From Streptomyces sp. DG2A-72 (GTDB lineage: Bacteria > Actinomycetota > Actinomycetes > Streptomycetales > Streptomycetaceae): DNA of 64,000 bases. The notes beneath the pieces are model-generated. The model made no database searches, was not told where the DNA came from, and saw nothing but the letters and a program-made list of their open reading frames with translations. The DNA lies in the NCBI RefSeq assembly GCF_030499575.1, contig NZ_JASTLC010000001.1:5666001-5730000 (forward strand), read 5' to 3'. Of the stretch, positions 50,857-60,440 are shown piece by piece. Each line of letters starts with the position of its first letter. The stretch's first letter is position 1. The position numbers and the translations under genes are program-made.

Positions 50857-53214
50857 TCACGCCGATACGTCCGCCGCCCCCACCCAGTCGAACACCTCGC
50901 CCCCGTCCGACTCGGCGAGCAGGTACGCCTGCGCCTCGCCCACGTGGAAGTACATCCCGTGCAATTCCAGCGAGCCCTCGCGCAGCGCGCGGGTCACCGA
51001 CTCGTGGGCGCGCAGGTGCTCCAACTGCTGGACCACATTGGTCAGGCACAGCTGCTCGACCGCGTCGGCGGGCCGGCGTCCGGCCAGCCGGGCCCAGGGG
51101 CGGCTGTCGTCGACCATCCGCTCCAGGCTGGGTACCCCGTGCCGCAGCCACCGCTTGAGCGGCGTCTGGACGTCACCGGCCTCGGAGTCGAGCAGCGCCT
51201 GCATGGCTCCGCACCCGGAGTGCCCGCACACCGTGATGGACCGCACCTTCAGCACCTCCACCGCGTACTCGATCGCTGCCGCCACCGAGTCGTCCCCGCT
51301 CTCCTGACCGGGGGGCGGCACGAGGTTGCCCACATTGCGCACCACGAACAGATCGCCCGGACCACTGGAGGTGATCATCGACGTGACCAGCCGTGAGTCG
51401 GCGCAGGTGAGGAAGAGCTGAACCGGCTGCTGTCCCTCGCGCGCCAGCCGGGCCAGCTCGCCCCGCACCAGGGGCGCGGTGTTGCGGTGGAACGCGTCGA
51501 TGCCACGGGCCAGTTCATGGCCGCTGCGCCCGATCTCGGCCGTTTCGGCGAGGCCGGTCGGCTGCCCGTCGGGCGTGGCCGCGGACTGCGGGGGTTCGCA
51601 CTGGTGGTTGCGCCACGGTGTCCAGGGACGGCAACGGCAGCCGGCGTGCTCACCGCCACCGGTGCCGACGGGCTCGGCGATCCGGACCCCGGTGCGACGG
51701 CCGCTGACCTCGACGGTGCCGCCGTGCGCGGTGTGCGAGTTCTGCCAGTCCTGCAGTGACTCGTACGCCGCATGGTCCATGAACGAGCCGTCCAACTCGA
51801 CGACGACATGGGCCCCTTCGGGAACGAGATGCAGGGCACGGCTGAGCCGCGGCACCGCGAGGAACGTCAACTGCCCTCGTACATGGACGTGATGGACTCC
51901 TTCCTTCTCTTCGTGCGTGATGCGTGTGCGGGTGAGGCGGTGCAGGGCGACGGCGACGGCGACGGCGATCCCCAGCGCCACGCCCTCCAGGACGCCGAAG
52001 AGCACCACGCCGAGTGTGGTGACGGCGTACACCAGCACTTCTCGGTGGCGGGTCACCGTGCGGATGTGGTGCAGGGACACCATCTGGATGCCGACGGCCA
52101 TCACCAGGGCGGCGAGCGAGGCGAGCGGGATGAGCTCCAGGATCGGGACCAACAGCAGCGCGGCGACTACTACGAAAACGCCGTGCAGCATCGTGGAGTT
52201 CCGGCTCACGGCACCGGATCGGACATTCGCCGCGCTGCGCACCGCGACCCCGGTGACGGGCAGTCCGCCGAGCGCGCCCGAGACGAGATTGGCGGCGCCC
52301 TGGCCGCGCAGCTCCCGGTCGAGGTCGGCGCGCGGCACGGGCGGCGCCTGAGTCCGGGCGGCGGCCAGCTTGTCCACGGCCACCGCGGACAGCAGCGACT
52401 CCACTCCGCCGACCAGGGTGATGGTCAGGACGGCGGCGACGATCCCGAGCACGGGGCCTTCCGGCAGCCCGGCCAGGGCGTGACTGCTCCACGAGGGCAG
52501 GTCGACCCGGGGCAGCCGCAACCCGGCGAGAGCGGCCACCGCCGTCGCCGTCGCCACCGCGGCGAGGGGCACCGGCAGCAGTCGTACGACTCGCCCCACC
52601 TGACCCGGAATCCGCGGCCAGACCAGCAGCACGGCCAGGGTCAGGGCGCTCATGGACAGGGCGGTGGGATGCGGGTCGGCCAGTTGGGCGGGCAGTTCGC
52701 GCACGTTGTCGACGACCGAGCTGTGCGGGGTGCCGCCGAGGACGATGTGCAGTTGGGCGACGGCGATGGTGGCGCCGATGCCGGCGAGCATGCCGTGCAC
52801 GATGGCGGGGCTCACGGCGAGCGCGGAGCGCGCCACGCGCAGGAAGCCCAGGCCGAGTTGGGCGAGACCGGCGAGCACGGTGATGGCGCAGGTCGTACGC
52901 CAGCCGTAGCGCTGGATGAGATCGGCGGTGACCACCGTCAGGCCGGCCGCGGGGCCGCTGACCTGGAGGGGGGCGCCACCGAGGCGTCCGGCCACGAGCC
53001 CGCCGACGGCTGCGGCGACCAGTCCGGCCTGGAGGGGCGCGCCGGTGGCGAGGGCGATGCCGAGGGACAGGGGCAGAGCGATCAGGAAGACCGCGATCGA
53101 GGCCGACACATCGGCGCCCGCGATACGGAAGCGGCGACGGGACGGCGGAGGGCTGTGGGGCTCGTGCTCGGGCCGGGGGGAATCGGATGGGCGGGTGGGG
53201 ACGCAGGCTGACAT
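50857..53214 (-). CDS. SulP transporter-STAS-carbonic anhydrase fusion
   Basis: A 785-residue fusion. Residues ~35-430: SulP anion carrier with about 11-12 membrane helices, opening DVSASIAVFLIALPLSLGIALATG. Then a STAS domain (VEGVHH-type strand, VVVELDGSFMDHAAYESLQDW). Then a short Cys-rich linker (CRCRPW) and a beta-class carbonic anhydrase with zinc ligands in LTCADSRLVT (about 606) and CGHSGCGAMQ (about 664). It probably imports bicarbonate and interconverts it with CO2 at the inner face. SulP-carbonic anhydrase fusions are known from actinobacteria (e.g. Rv3273). ATG 53214. Confidence 0.92.
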   Translation of the reverse strand: MSACVPTRPSDSPRPEHEPHSPPPSRRRFRIAGADVSASIAVFLIALPLSLGIALATGAPLQAGLVAAAVGGLVAGRLGGAPLQVSGPAAGLTVVTADLIQRYGWRTTCAITVLAGLAQLGLGFLRVARSALAVSPAIVHGMLAGIGATIAVAQLHIVLGGTPHSSVVDNVRELPAQLADPHPTALSMSALTLAVLLVWPRIPGQVGRVVRLLPVPLAAVATATAVAALAGLRLPRVDLPSWSSHALAGLPEGPVLGIVAAVLTITLVGGVESLLSAVAVDKLAAARTQAPPVPRADLDRELRGQGAANLVSGALGGLPVTGVAVRSAANVRSGAVSRNSTMLHGVFVVVAALLLVPILELIPLASLAALVMAVGIQMVSLHHIRTVTRHREVLVYAVTTLGVVLFGVLEGVALGIAVAVAVALHRLTRTRITHEEKEGVHHVHVRGQLTFLAVPRLSRALHLVPEGAHVVVELDGSFMDHAAYESLQDWQNSHTAHGGTVEVSGRRTGVRIAEPVGTGGGEHAGCRCRPWTPWRNHQCEPPQSAATPDGQPTGLAETAEIGRSGHELARGIDAFHRNTAPLVRGELARLAREGQQPVQLFLTCADSRLVTSMITSSGPGDLFVVRNVGNLVPPPGQESGDDSVAAAIEYAVEVLKVRSITVCGHSGCGAMQALLDSEAGDVQTPLKRWLRHGVPSLERMVDDSRPWARLAGRRPADAVEQLCLTNVVQQLEHLRAHESVTRALREGSLELHGMYFHVGEAQAYLLAESDGGEVFDWVGAADVSA

Positions 53215-53550
53215 GGTTCCCGTCTCCTCCGGGGCAGCGCGGTCGCGGATCTGGTGGTCCTCCGCTCGGTGGCGGGGGGTCGGGTCGCGGCCGTGGGTCA
53301 CGGCGTGCAGCGGCGGGATGAATCAACGCTCGGTAAATGGATCGTAATGGAGAGTAAAGGGCGAGCATAGATTTTTCGGGCAAATGGGCTAATACACAAC
53401 TCTCATGAGTGAAGCGAGCTTTTTATCGGCTTGTCGTATTAATTCCTTCTCTGTCCCGTGCGACCTTGGCGCCACTGTCGGCCCTTCCCGGCACATCACC
53501 CGAGATCGACTCATCAGCGTTGGCCTGAGAGAAGGAAAGGTGGGCGGAGT

Positions 53551-54825
53551 ATGGCCGCCACCCAGAGGATCGCCGCCGGCGCTGTGGCCGCCGCGGCCTG
53601 TGCCGCATCCCTCGCCGGTTGTACGGCGGGGGACACCGGTTCCCAGGGCGCAGAACAAGGAGCCCCCGGCCCGCAGAAGGCAGCGGCGGCACCCAAGAGC
53701 GTGGTCCGTCTGATCGGTGACGGCTCCACCTCGTACACCGGAGCCCAGCCGCATCTGCCCAGACCCGAACGCCTGAAGCCCGGTCAGAAACCCCCGCAGT
53801 TCGTGGTGTTCTCCTGGGACGGAGCCGGCGAGGACAGCCAGAAGCTGTTCTCCCACTTCCGCAGGGTTGCCAAGCAGAACGACGCGACGATGACGTACTT
53901 CCTCAGCGGCGTGTACATGCTGCCTGAGGAGAAGCGCGACCTCTACAGGCCTCCGCAGCACTCGCCCGGCCGCTCCGACATCGGCTTCAACGACGACCGC
54001 GGCATCGCCGACACCGCCAAGCAGCTGCGCCTGGCATGGCTGGAGGGCAATGAGATCGGCACCCACTTCAACGGTCATTTCTGCGGCAGCGGCGGCGGGG
54101 TCGGTGAGTGGTCGGTCGAGGAATGGAAGGACGAGATCGCCCAGGCGAAACGATTCGTGAAGTCCTGGAAGACCAACACCGGCATGAGAAGGGCCGCCCC
54201 GCTGCCCTTCGACTACGACAAGGAACTCATCGGCGCCCGCACGCCTTGTCTGGAAGGCCAGGAGAACTTCATGAAGGCGGCCCGCGACCTCGGCTTCCGC
54301 TATGACACCAGCGGCGTCAACGACCAGGTCTGGCCGAAGAAGAAGCTGGGCCTGTGGGATCTGTCGATGCAGCTCGTGCCGTTCCCCGGGCACACCTACG
54401 AACAGCTCACCATGGACTACAACTTCATGGTCAACCAGTCCGGCACCACCACCCAGGGCGACCCGGACAAGTACGACTACTGGGGCGACCAGATGCGGGA
54501 CGGCCTGCTCAAGGGCTTCTACCGGGCCTACGACGGCAACCGCGCGCCCCTGATCATCGGCAACCACTTCGAGTCCTGGAACGGCGGCACCTATATGCGG
54601 GCCGTCGAGGAGGTCATCGAGGAGGTGTGCACCAAGTCCGAGGTGCGCTGTGTCTCCTTCCGGCAACTGGCCGACTGGCTGGACGCCCAGGACCCCACGA
54701 CGCTGCGCAAGCTCCGCACCCTGAAGGTCGGCGAGGCCCCGAAGCAGGGCTGGGCATCCTTCCTGTCCGCCCGCCCGGCCCCGGCCCCGAAGGGCGCGCC
54801 CGGGGCACCGGCGGGCCGGCGGTAG
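53551..54825 (+). CDS. Polysaccharide-deacetylase-like lipoprotein
   Basis: A 424-residue lipoprotein (lipobox SLAGC near residue 24). The body has polysaccharide deacetylase features: VVFSWDGAG in place of the usual TFDDG, TYFLSGVYML, HFNGHFCG (two His for metal) and IGNHFESW. The first motif has only one of the two usual Asp, so activity is uncertain. ATG 53551 sits behind a GGAG run; the upstream extension is not coding-like. Likely acts on cell-wall or extracellular glycans. Confidence 0.8.
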   Translation: MAATQRIAAGAVAAAACAASLAGCTAGDTGSQGAEQGAPGPQKAAAAPKSVVRLIGDGSTSYTGAQPHLPRPERLKPGQKPPQFVVFSWDGAGEDSQKLFSHFRRVAKQNDATMTYFLSGVYMLPEEKRDLYRPPQHSPGRSDIGFNDDRGIADTAKQLRLAWLEGNEIGTHFNGHFCGSGGGVGEWSVEEWKDEIAQAKRFVKSWKTNTGMRRAAPLPFDYDKELIGARTPCLEGQENFMKAARDLGFRYDTSGVNDQVWPKKKLGLWDLSMQLVPFPGHTYEQLTMDYNFMVNQSGTTTQGDPDKYDYWGDQMRDGLLKGFYRAYDGNRAPLIIGNHFESWNGGTYMRAVEEVIEEVCTKSEVRCVSFRQLADWLDAQDPTTLRKLRTLKVGEAPKQGWASFLSARPAPAPKGAPGAPAGRR

Positions 54826-54831
54826 GAGCCG

Positions 54832-55812
54832 TCACGCGGGGGTGCCGACGCCCTCGCCGAGCACGAAACCGGGGTCGATCTGCGCGGCCAGGTCGACCCC
54901 GAGGCGTTCATTGCCCCAGGACTCGGCGTTCTTCAGATGGAAGTGGACCATCTGACGCGTATAGCGCTCCCAGTCGCGCAGCTCATACGTCGCGTCGGCG
55001 GCCGTCCGCAGCAGGCGCAGGGCGCGGCGGCTCGCGTCCTCCAGGAACTCGAACCGGGGTGGCCGGCCCTTCTCCATGGCCCGCACCCAGTCCGAGTAGC
55101 CCACTGACACCAACAGGTCGTCCCCGACTTCGGCGCGCAGGAAGTCGAGGTCCTCCTGGCCGTGCACCTTGTTGCCGATGACCTGCAGGACGACTCCGAA
55201 GTCGGCGGCGTACTCCTTGTACTGGCGATAGACGGAGACCCCCCTCCGGGTCGGTTCGGCGACGAGGAACGTGATGTCGAAGCGGGTGAACAGCCCGGAG
55301 GCGAAGGAGTCCGAGCCCGCAGTCATGTCGACCACGACATACTCGTCGCGGCCGTCCACCAGGTGGTTCAGGCACAGCTCCACCGCTCCGGTCTTGGAGT
55401 GGTAGCAGGCGACCCCCAGGTCGGCGTCCGTGAAGGGGCCCGTGACCATCAAACGGACGTCGCCGCCGTCGAGTTCCACCGGCCGGGCGCAGGCGTCGTA
55501 CACGGGATTGTTCTCACGGACCCGCAGCAGCCGTGAGCCCTCCCCGGGCGGCGTCGTCTTGGTCATCGTCCCGGCGGAGGTGATGCGGGGGTTGGTGCCG
55601 CGCAGATAGTCCTTGATCATCGGCAGCCGGTCGCCCATCGCGGGCAGCTCGCCCGCCTCCGTCTCGTCCAGGCCGAGCGCGACCCCAAGGTGCTGGTTGA
55701 TGTCCGCGTCGATCGCGACGACCGGTGCGCCGTCGGCCGCGAGATGACGGATGAACAGGGAGGACAACGTGGTCTTGTCGCTGCCGCCCTTCCCGACGAA
55801 AGCAATTTTCAT
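54832..55812 (-). CDS. CooC/MinD-like ATPase with altered P-loop
   Basis: A 326-residue soluble ATPase: MKIAFVGKGGSDKTTL at the N-terminus, then VVAIDADINQHLG and VVVDMTAGSDSF. The deviant Walker A should read KGGxGKTT; here the second Gly is Asp (GGC AGC GAC AAG), a residue change directly in the nucleotide loop. CooC-like proteins insert metal or assemble complexes. Either the protein binds ATP weakly or it belongs to a subgroup with this change. Start is ATG 55812 or GTG 55818; it is divergent from the Fic-like gene. Confidence 0.8.
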   Translation of the reverse strand: MKIAFVGKGGSDKTTLSSLFIRHLAADGAPVVAIDADINQHLGVALGLDETEAGELPAMGDRLPMIKDYLRGTNPRITSAGTMTKTTPPGEGSRLLRVRENNPVYDACARPVELDGGDVRLMVTGPFTDADLGVACYHSKTGAVELCLNHLVDGRDEYVVVDMTAGSDSFASGLFTRFDITFLVAEPTRRGVSVYRQYKEYAADFGVVLQVIGNKVHGQEDLDFLRAEVGDDLLVSVGYSDWVRAMEKGRPPRFEFLEDASRRALRLLRTAADATYELRDWERYTRQMVHFHLKNAESWGNERLGVDLAAQIDPGFVLGEGVGTPA

Positions 55813-55913
55813 GTTCACGAAGGGTAGTGCGGCGATAGCTGTAGGTGGCAGACGGGCGTGAAGAAGACCACTCCATCGTGGGGTGCGCGCCCGGTGTGGC
55901 TAGTGTCGTACTC

Positions 55914-56765
55914 ATGAGTACGACAGGTGCGACCGCCGATCCGCTCGCGGCTCTGGGCTCGCTGCCCGGAGTGGCCGAGTCCGTGGAGTCCGTGCGCAAG
56001 GCCGTGGACCGGGTCTACGGCCACCGGATCATGCGGCGTCGCAGCAACGAGATCACTTCCGAGGCGGCGTTGCGTGGTGCCCGTGGCTCCGGGGCGCTGT
56101 CCGGTGCCGACTGGGCCCTCGAAGAGGTGCGTCGGCGCACCGACTTCAGCGGCGACGACGAGGCCCGCACGATGGGCGCGGCCCTCAGGCTGACCGCAGA
56201 GGCAGGCCAACTCCTGTCCGTCTGGCGGCAGTCACCCCTGCGTGTGCTGGCCCGGCTGCATCTGGTGGCGGCGGCAAGCGACTCCGACGAGGTCGGGCGG
56301 CCCCGCCAGGAGGGCGAGCCGGTCGACGAGCCGCTGGTCGAACTGCCGCTGCCGAGCGCGGCCGAAGTGTCGGGGCGGCTGGACGGCCTGTCCGAGCTGA
56401 TCATCGCGGGGAGTTCCGCACCCGCACTGGTGACGGCCGCGGTCGTGCACGGGGAACTCCTTGCGCTGCGGCCCTTCGCCTCCCACAACGGCCTGGTCGC
56501 GCGCACGGCCGCGCGCATCGTCCTGGTCGGCAGCGGCCTCGACCCGAAGTCGGTCTGTCCGGCGGAGGTCGGCCACGCAGAACTGGGCCGCGCCGCCTAT
56601 CTGGCGGCGCTCGACGGCTATGTCTCCGGCACTCCGGAGGGCATGGCCGCCTGGATCGCCCACTGCGGCAGGGCTGTCGAGCTGGGGGCGCGCGAGTCGA
56701 CGGCGGTGTGCGAGGCGCTGCAGCGCGGGGCGGCGCAGCAGGCGAGTCGCGGGCCGGCGCAGTAA
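55914..56765 (+). CDS. Degenerate Fic-like protein
   Basis: A 283-residue helical protein. The segment AVVHGELLALRPFASHNGLVARTAARIVL follows the Fic layout (HPFxDGNGRxxR) but the catalytic His is Arg and the Gly/Arg anchor is changed. It keeps the upstream helix and ends before a helical tail. Fic proteins transfer AMP or other groups to proteins; this one is likely inactive or altered. In Streptomyces it is often labelled oxidoreductase, which the sequence does not support. ATG 55914. The core genome location suggests it is conserved. Confidence 0.72.
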   Translation: MSTTGATADPLAALGSLPGVAESVESVRKAVDRVYGHRIMRRRSNEITSEAALRGARGSGALSGADWALEEVRRRTDFSGDDEARTMGAALRLTAEAGQLLSVWRQSPLRVLARLHLVAAASDSDEVGRPRQEGEPVDEPLVELPLPSAAEVSGRLDGLSELIIAGSSAPALVTAAVVHGELLALRPFASHNGLVARTAARIVLVGSGLDPKSVCPAEVGHAELGRAAYLAALDGYVSGTPEGMAAWIAHCGRAVELGARESTAVCEALQRGAAQQASRGPAQ

Positions 56766-56794
56766 GAATGCAGTGAGAAAAGGCGCATGAAAAA

Positions 56795-56848
56795 GCCCCC
56801 CAAAGGGGGCATGAAGGGTTGCGGCGGTACGAGTCCTCGTACCGCCGC
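56795..56848 (+). terminator. Two hairpins after the Fic-like gene
   Basis: GCCCCC/GGGGGC (56795-56810) and a perfect 13-bp pair GCGGCGGTACGAG/CTCGTACCGCCGC (56821-56848), 30-83 bases after the stop. A further 320 bases to the next gene hold nothing recognised. Confidence 0.7.
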
Positions 56849-57169
56849 TGGCATGTCCACCGGGGTACCAAGCGTCCTCGATATATTGCCCATCAGGTCG
56901 GGACTTCGCCCGTCCCTGGTGCGGCTGGCCCGTAATCGACGGGTCGACGTCGCGTGGGTGCCCGGTGTCCATGCCCGGTCCGTGGGGCCAAATGCGTTAT
57001 TAAGGTGATCCTCTCGGATGTCCTTGGTCTCGCGGGCCGTTGACTCCTTTGTACTCCAGGACATGGGCAAGCGGAAGTGGTGGCTGCACTTCTTTACTTT
57101 TATGTTCAAAGGCGTACTAAACGGTCACCGATATGTCGAAGCACGCGCGCGTGACGGCAACGAAGCAGG

Positions 57170-58003
57170 TCAGGCCGCTGTGGCACGACGCCGACTGGCG
57201 TACCAGACGAGGCCCGCGGTGGCCGCCGCGGCCCCTATGGCGGCTGCCGCGACGAGCGCCGGACGCGACGGTACGGAGAGGGTGGGCATCCGCTGCTTGA
57301 GCCGTACCGGGCGGTGGAAGTCCAGAATCGGCCACCCGCGCGCGAGTGCTTCACGGCGCAGTGTGCGGTCGGGGTTCACGGCATGGGGATGGCCGACCGC
57401 CTGAAGCATCGGCAGATCGGTCGCCGAGTCGCTGTAGGCGAAGCAGCGTGCGAGGTCGTACCCCTCGGATTCGGCCAGTTCCCTGACCGCCTCGGCCTTC
57501 GTCGGACCGTAGGCGTAGTACTCCACCTCCCCGGTGAAGCAGCCGTCGTCGCCCACGACCATGCGGGTGGCGACCACCCGGTCCGCGCCGAGCAGTTCGC
57601 CGATGGGCTCGACCACCTCGGCACCCGACGTGGACACGATCACGACGTCCCGCCCTGCGGTGTGGTGCTCCTCGATGAGGGAAGCGGCCTCGTCGTAGAT
57701 GATCGGGTCGATCAGGTCGTGAAGGGTCTCGGCCACGATCTCCTTCACCTGCTGGACGTTCCAGCCGCGGCACAGCGCGGACAGGTACTTGCGCATCCGC
57801 TCCATCTGGTCGTGGTCGGCGCCGCCTGCGAGGAAGACGAACTGGGCATATGCGGTGCGCAAGGCGGCTCTGCGGTTGATCAGCCCGCCTTGGTAGAACG
57901 ACTTGCTGAAGGTGAGCGTGCTCGACTTCGCAATGACCGTCTTGTCCAGGTCAAAGAAGGCCGCTGTGCGGGGCAAGGAGTGGTTTTCCACAACCCTGAG
58001 CAT
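57170..58003 (-). CDS. HAD-superfamily phosphatase, SerB-like
   Basis: A 277-residue HAD-IB hydrolase. Motif I TAAFFDLDKTVI with the nucleophile Asp; motif II IVSTSGAEV; motif III YAYGPTKAEAV region; motif IV CFAYSDSATDLPML. The tail has one C-terminal membrane helix (ALVAAAAIGAAAATAGLVWY) and basic anchor, so it sits on the membrane with the catalytic part inside. ATG 58003 is chosen since it leaves the usual 12-residue lead before motif I. Divergent from the 6C RNA gene. Confidence 0.88.
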   Translation of the reverse strand: MLRVVENHSLPRTAAFFDLDKTVIAKSSTLTFSKSFYQGGLINRRAALRTAYAQFVFLAGGADHDQMERMRKYLSALCRGWNVQQVKEIVAETLHDLIDPIIYDEAASLIEEHHTAGRDVVIVSTSGAEVVEPIGELLGADRVVATRMVVGDDGCFTGEVEYYAYGPTKAEAVRELAESEGYDLARCFAYSDSATDLPMLQAVGHPHAVNPDRTLRREALARGWPILDFHRPVRLKQRMPTLSVPSRPALVAAAAIGAAAATAGLVWYASRRRATAA

Positions 58004-58059
58004 AGGGGCAGCCCATTCGGCGTAAGGTGGGCGCGTGGGTTTGCCTGAGAGGGCTCTCG

Positions 58060-58170
58060 GGTACACCATGGAAGTCACGGATCGTTCGCGACCGTGCTAA
58101 CCCGGTCCGGCTCCTCCCCCCCGAGTCGGCCGTGGAGACGACCCCCGCTCTCCCCGGCGGGGGTCGTCGC
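58060..58170 (+). ncRNA. 6C RNA
   Basis: Two hairpins with C-rich loops, the definition of the actinobacterial 6C motif: stem CCGGCTC/GAGTCGG (58107-58129) with loop CTCCCCCCC holding seven C, then stem GACGACCCCCGC/GCGGGGGTCGTC (58137-58168) with loop TCTCCCCG, which also ends transcription. Upstream end is not defined. The 6C RNA of S. coelicolor (scr3559) lies in the same neighbourhood next to the HAD and CpaE/TadA genes. Role uncertain; linked to replication or envelope stress in some species. Confidence 0.78.
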
Positions 58171-58354
58171 ATGTCCGGACGCGTTTTCCTCCCTCTGTTC
58201 ACGGCCGTAGGGCCATCGCGAGGCCGCTGCCGCGAGTCTTGGCATGCCCATGATATGTGACTGAGTGTAGTCATTGGGCTGCTCTGCGGAAGTCGCACAG
58301 TGGGCAGTACAGGGGTCACCGGTATGGGTGAGGGCGATATTCACAACCGTCGAG

Positions 58355-58363
58355 TTGTCCACA
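58355..58363 (+). promoter_or_regulatory. Single DnaA-box match
   Basis: TTGTCCACA, a perfect match to the Streptomyces DnaA box, in the leader upstream of the cpaE-like gene. Isolated boxes outside oriC can act as regulatory or titration sites; one site alone proves little. Confidence 0.35.
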
Positions 58364-58596
58364 GTTATCGACCAAGATCCACACGATTTCCCGGTTCGCT
58401 GCACCGTGATTCCAGCGCGCCCCGACCGGGCCGACTTCATGGCCGGTTCCGGTTTGTCGGGCGTGTTTGGCCGGTTCCTATCGGCCGTTCATATGGAGAC
58501 CGGTTGCCGGTTCTTCACACGTTTGGGAATCGCGGGGCCTCAGGGGGCTGCGCGAGAGATGTGTCGCGGGTCCTGCGTGGGCCCGCGCGAAGGGGG

Positions 58597-59709
58597 ATGG
58601 ACATCGTGGCCGCAGCCGTCACTCACGATCCGCAGCCCGCCGCCGGAGGGCGACAGGGCGGACCGCTGATCGTCACGGAAGACGCCGATCTGCTCGACGA
58701 CCTGCTGCGCCTGTGCGCGGCGGCCGGTGCCACACCCGAGGTGCATCACGGGGTGCCGGAGCCCAGAGGCCGCTGGGAGGCGGCGCCGCTGGTCCTCGTC
58801 GGGGACGACGCGGTGCGGCGGGTGCGCGGGGCCGCCCGCAGAAGGGGAGTCGTGCTCGTCGGCCGGGACCAGGACGACCCCGGCGTCTGGAAACGGGCCG
58901 TCGAGATCGGCGCCGACCATGTGCTGATGCTGCCCGATGGCGAGCAGTGGCTGGTGGACCGCATCGCCGACGTGGCGGAGGGCGTCGGGCGGCCCGCGCT
59001 CACTGTGGGCGTCATCGGTGGCCGTGGCGGGGCCGGCGCGTCCACGCTCGCGTGCGCTCTCGCCGTCACCTCCGCCCGGGAGGGCCTGCGCACACTCCTC
59101 GTCGACGCCGATCCGCTGGGCGGCGGACTCGACGTGCTCCTCGGTGGCGAGACCGCCGAGGGACTGCGCTGGCCCGCCTTCGCCGCCTCGCGCGGGCGGG
59201 TCGGCGGCGGCGCCCTGGAGGAGTCGCTGCCGCGGCTGCACTCGCTGCGGGTGCTCAGCTGGGATCGCGGCGACCGTATCGCCGTCCCGCCGCAGGCCGT
59301 ACGCGCGGTGCTCGCCGCCGCCCGACGCCGGGGCGGCACGGTCGTGGTCGATCTGCCCCGCCGTATCGACGACGGCGTCGCCGAGGTACTCGCGCAGCTC
59401 GATGTCGGGCTGCTCGTGGTGCCCGCCGAACTGCGCGCGGTCGCCGCCGCCGGGCGGGTGGCCTCCGCCGTCGGCATGGTCCTGCGCGACCTGCGGGTGG
59501 CGGTGCGCGGACCTTATGCGCCCGGCCTCGACGACCGCGAAGTGGCCCGGCTGCTCGCACTGCCGCTGGCCGGCGAAGTGCCCGTGGAGTCCGGGCTGCT
59601 GCGCCCGCACGAGAGCAAGTCGCCACCCGGGGCCTCCGGACGCGGACCGCTGGCGCGGTTCTGCAAGGGGTTCTGGGAGCGGGCGCTGATGGAGGCGAAC
59701 GCCGCATGA
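58597..59709 (+). CDS. CpaE/Ssd-like septum-site or pilus ATPase
   Basis: A 370-residue MinD/CpaE-like protein. N-terminal receiver-like domain (VTEDADLLDDLLRLCAAAG to GADHVLMLPDG, residues ~20-125), then ATPase with VIGGRGGAGASTLAC (deviant Walker A lacking the usual Lys-Thr pair), LLVDADPLGGGLDVLL and VVVDLPRRIDD. Members localise Tad/Flp pili or act as septum site-determining (Ssd). ATG 58597. Its stop overlaps the start of the tadA gene (ATGA), a Tad-type operon order. Confidence 0.85.
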   Translation: MDIVAAAVTHDPQPAAGGRQGGPLIVTEDADLLDDLLRLCAAAGATPEVHHGVPEPRGRWEAAPLVLVGDDAVRRVRGAARRRGVVLVGRDQDDPGVWKRAVEIGADHVLMLPDGEQWLVDRIADVAEGVGRPALTVGVIGGRGGAGASTLACALAVTSAREGLRTLLVDADPLGGGLDVLLGGETAEGLRWPAFAASRGRVGGGALEESLPRLHSLRVLSWDRGDRIAVPPQAVRAVLAAARRRGGTVVVDLPRRIDDGVAEVLAQLDVGLLVVPAELRAVAAAGRVASAVGMVLRDLRVAVRGPYAPGLDDREVARLLALPLAGEVPVESGLLRPHESKSPPGASGRGPLARFCKGFWERALMEANAA

Positions 59710-60440
59710 ACACCTTCCCCGGGCCACTGCTGGACGGCGTGCGGCAGTGGCTGGCCGAAAGCGGTGCCGAGCCGACACCCGCGCGCGTGGCACAGGCCCT
59801 GCGGGAGCAGGGGCGGGTGCTGGGGGACGCCGAAGTTCTCGGCGCGGCCCGGCAGTTGCGGTCCGAGCTGGTCGGCAGCGGCCCGCTGGAACCGCTGCTC
59901 GCCGACCCGTCGGTGACCGACGTCCTGGTGTCCGCCCCGGACCGGGTCTGGGTCGACCGGGGCGGCGGACTGGAGCTGACGGCGGTCTCCTTCACGGACG
60001 CGTCGGCCGTACGACGTCTTGCGCAGCGTCTGGCCGCGGTGGCCGGACGGCGGCTGGACGACGCCCGGCCGTGGGTGGACGCCAGGCTGCCCGACGGGAC
60101 GCGGCTGCATGCGGTGCTGCCTCCGGTCGCCGTGGGCTGTGCGTGCCTGGCACTTCGAGTCGTACGGCCCCGGGCCTTCACGCTCGACGAGCTGGTGACG
60201 GCGGGCACGGTGCCGCCCGGCGGGGACCGGGTGCTGCGGGCGCTGCTGGAGGCCCGGCTGTCCTTCCTGATCAGCGGCGGGACCGGCAGTGGCAAGACGA
60301 CGCTGCTGAGCGCACTGCTGGGGCTCGTCGGCTCCGGCGAGCGGATCGTGCTTGCCGAGGACTCGGCGGAGCTGCGTCCCGACCACCCGCACGTAGTGCG
60401 GTTGGAGACACGGCCCGCCAATCAGGAGGGCGCGGGTTAG
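59706..60440 (+). pseudogene. TadA/CpaF ATPase gene cut off by an inserted element
   Basis: Secretion ATPase of the Tad/Flp pilus apparatus. The first 244 residues are normal: N-terminal helices, ELVGSGPLEPLLADPSVTD, GTRLHAVLPP and Walker A ISGGTGSGKTTLLSALLG. The frame ends at PANQEGAG followed at once by TAG; in intact relatives this point continues into the Walker B/His-box half (~150 more residues). What follows is foreign DNA with recombinase genes. The product cannot hydrolyse ATP, so any Tad pilus here should be lost unless the element excises. Confidence 0.88.
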
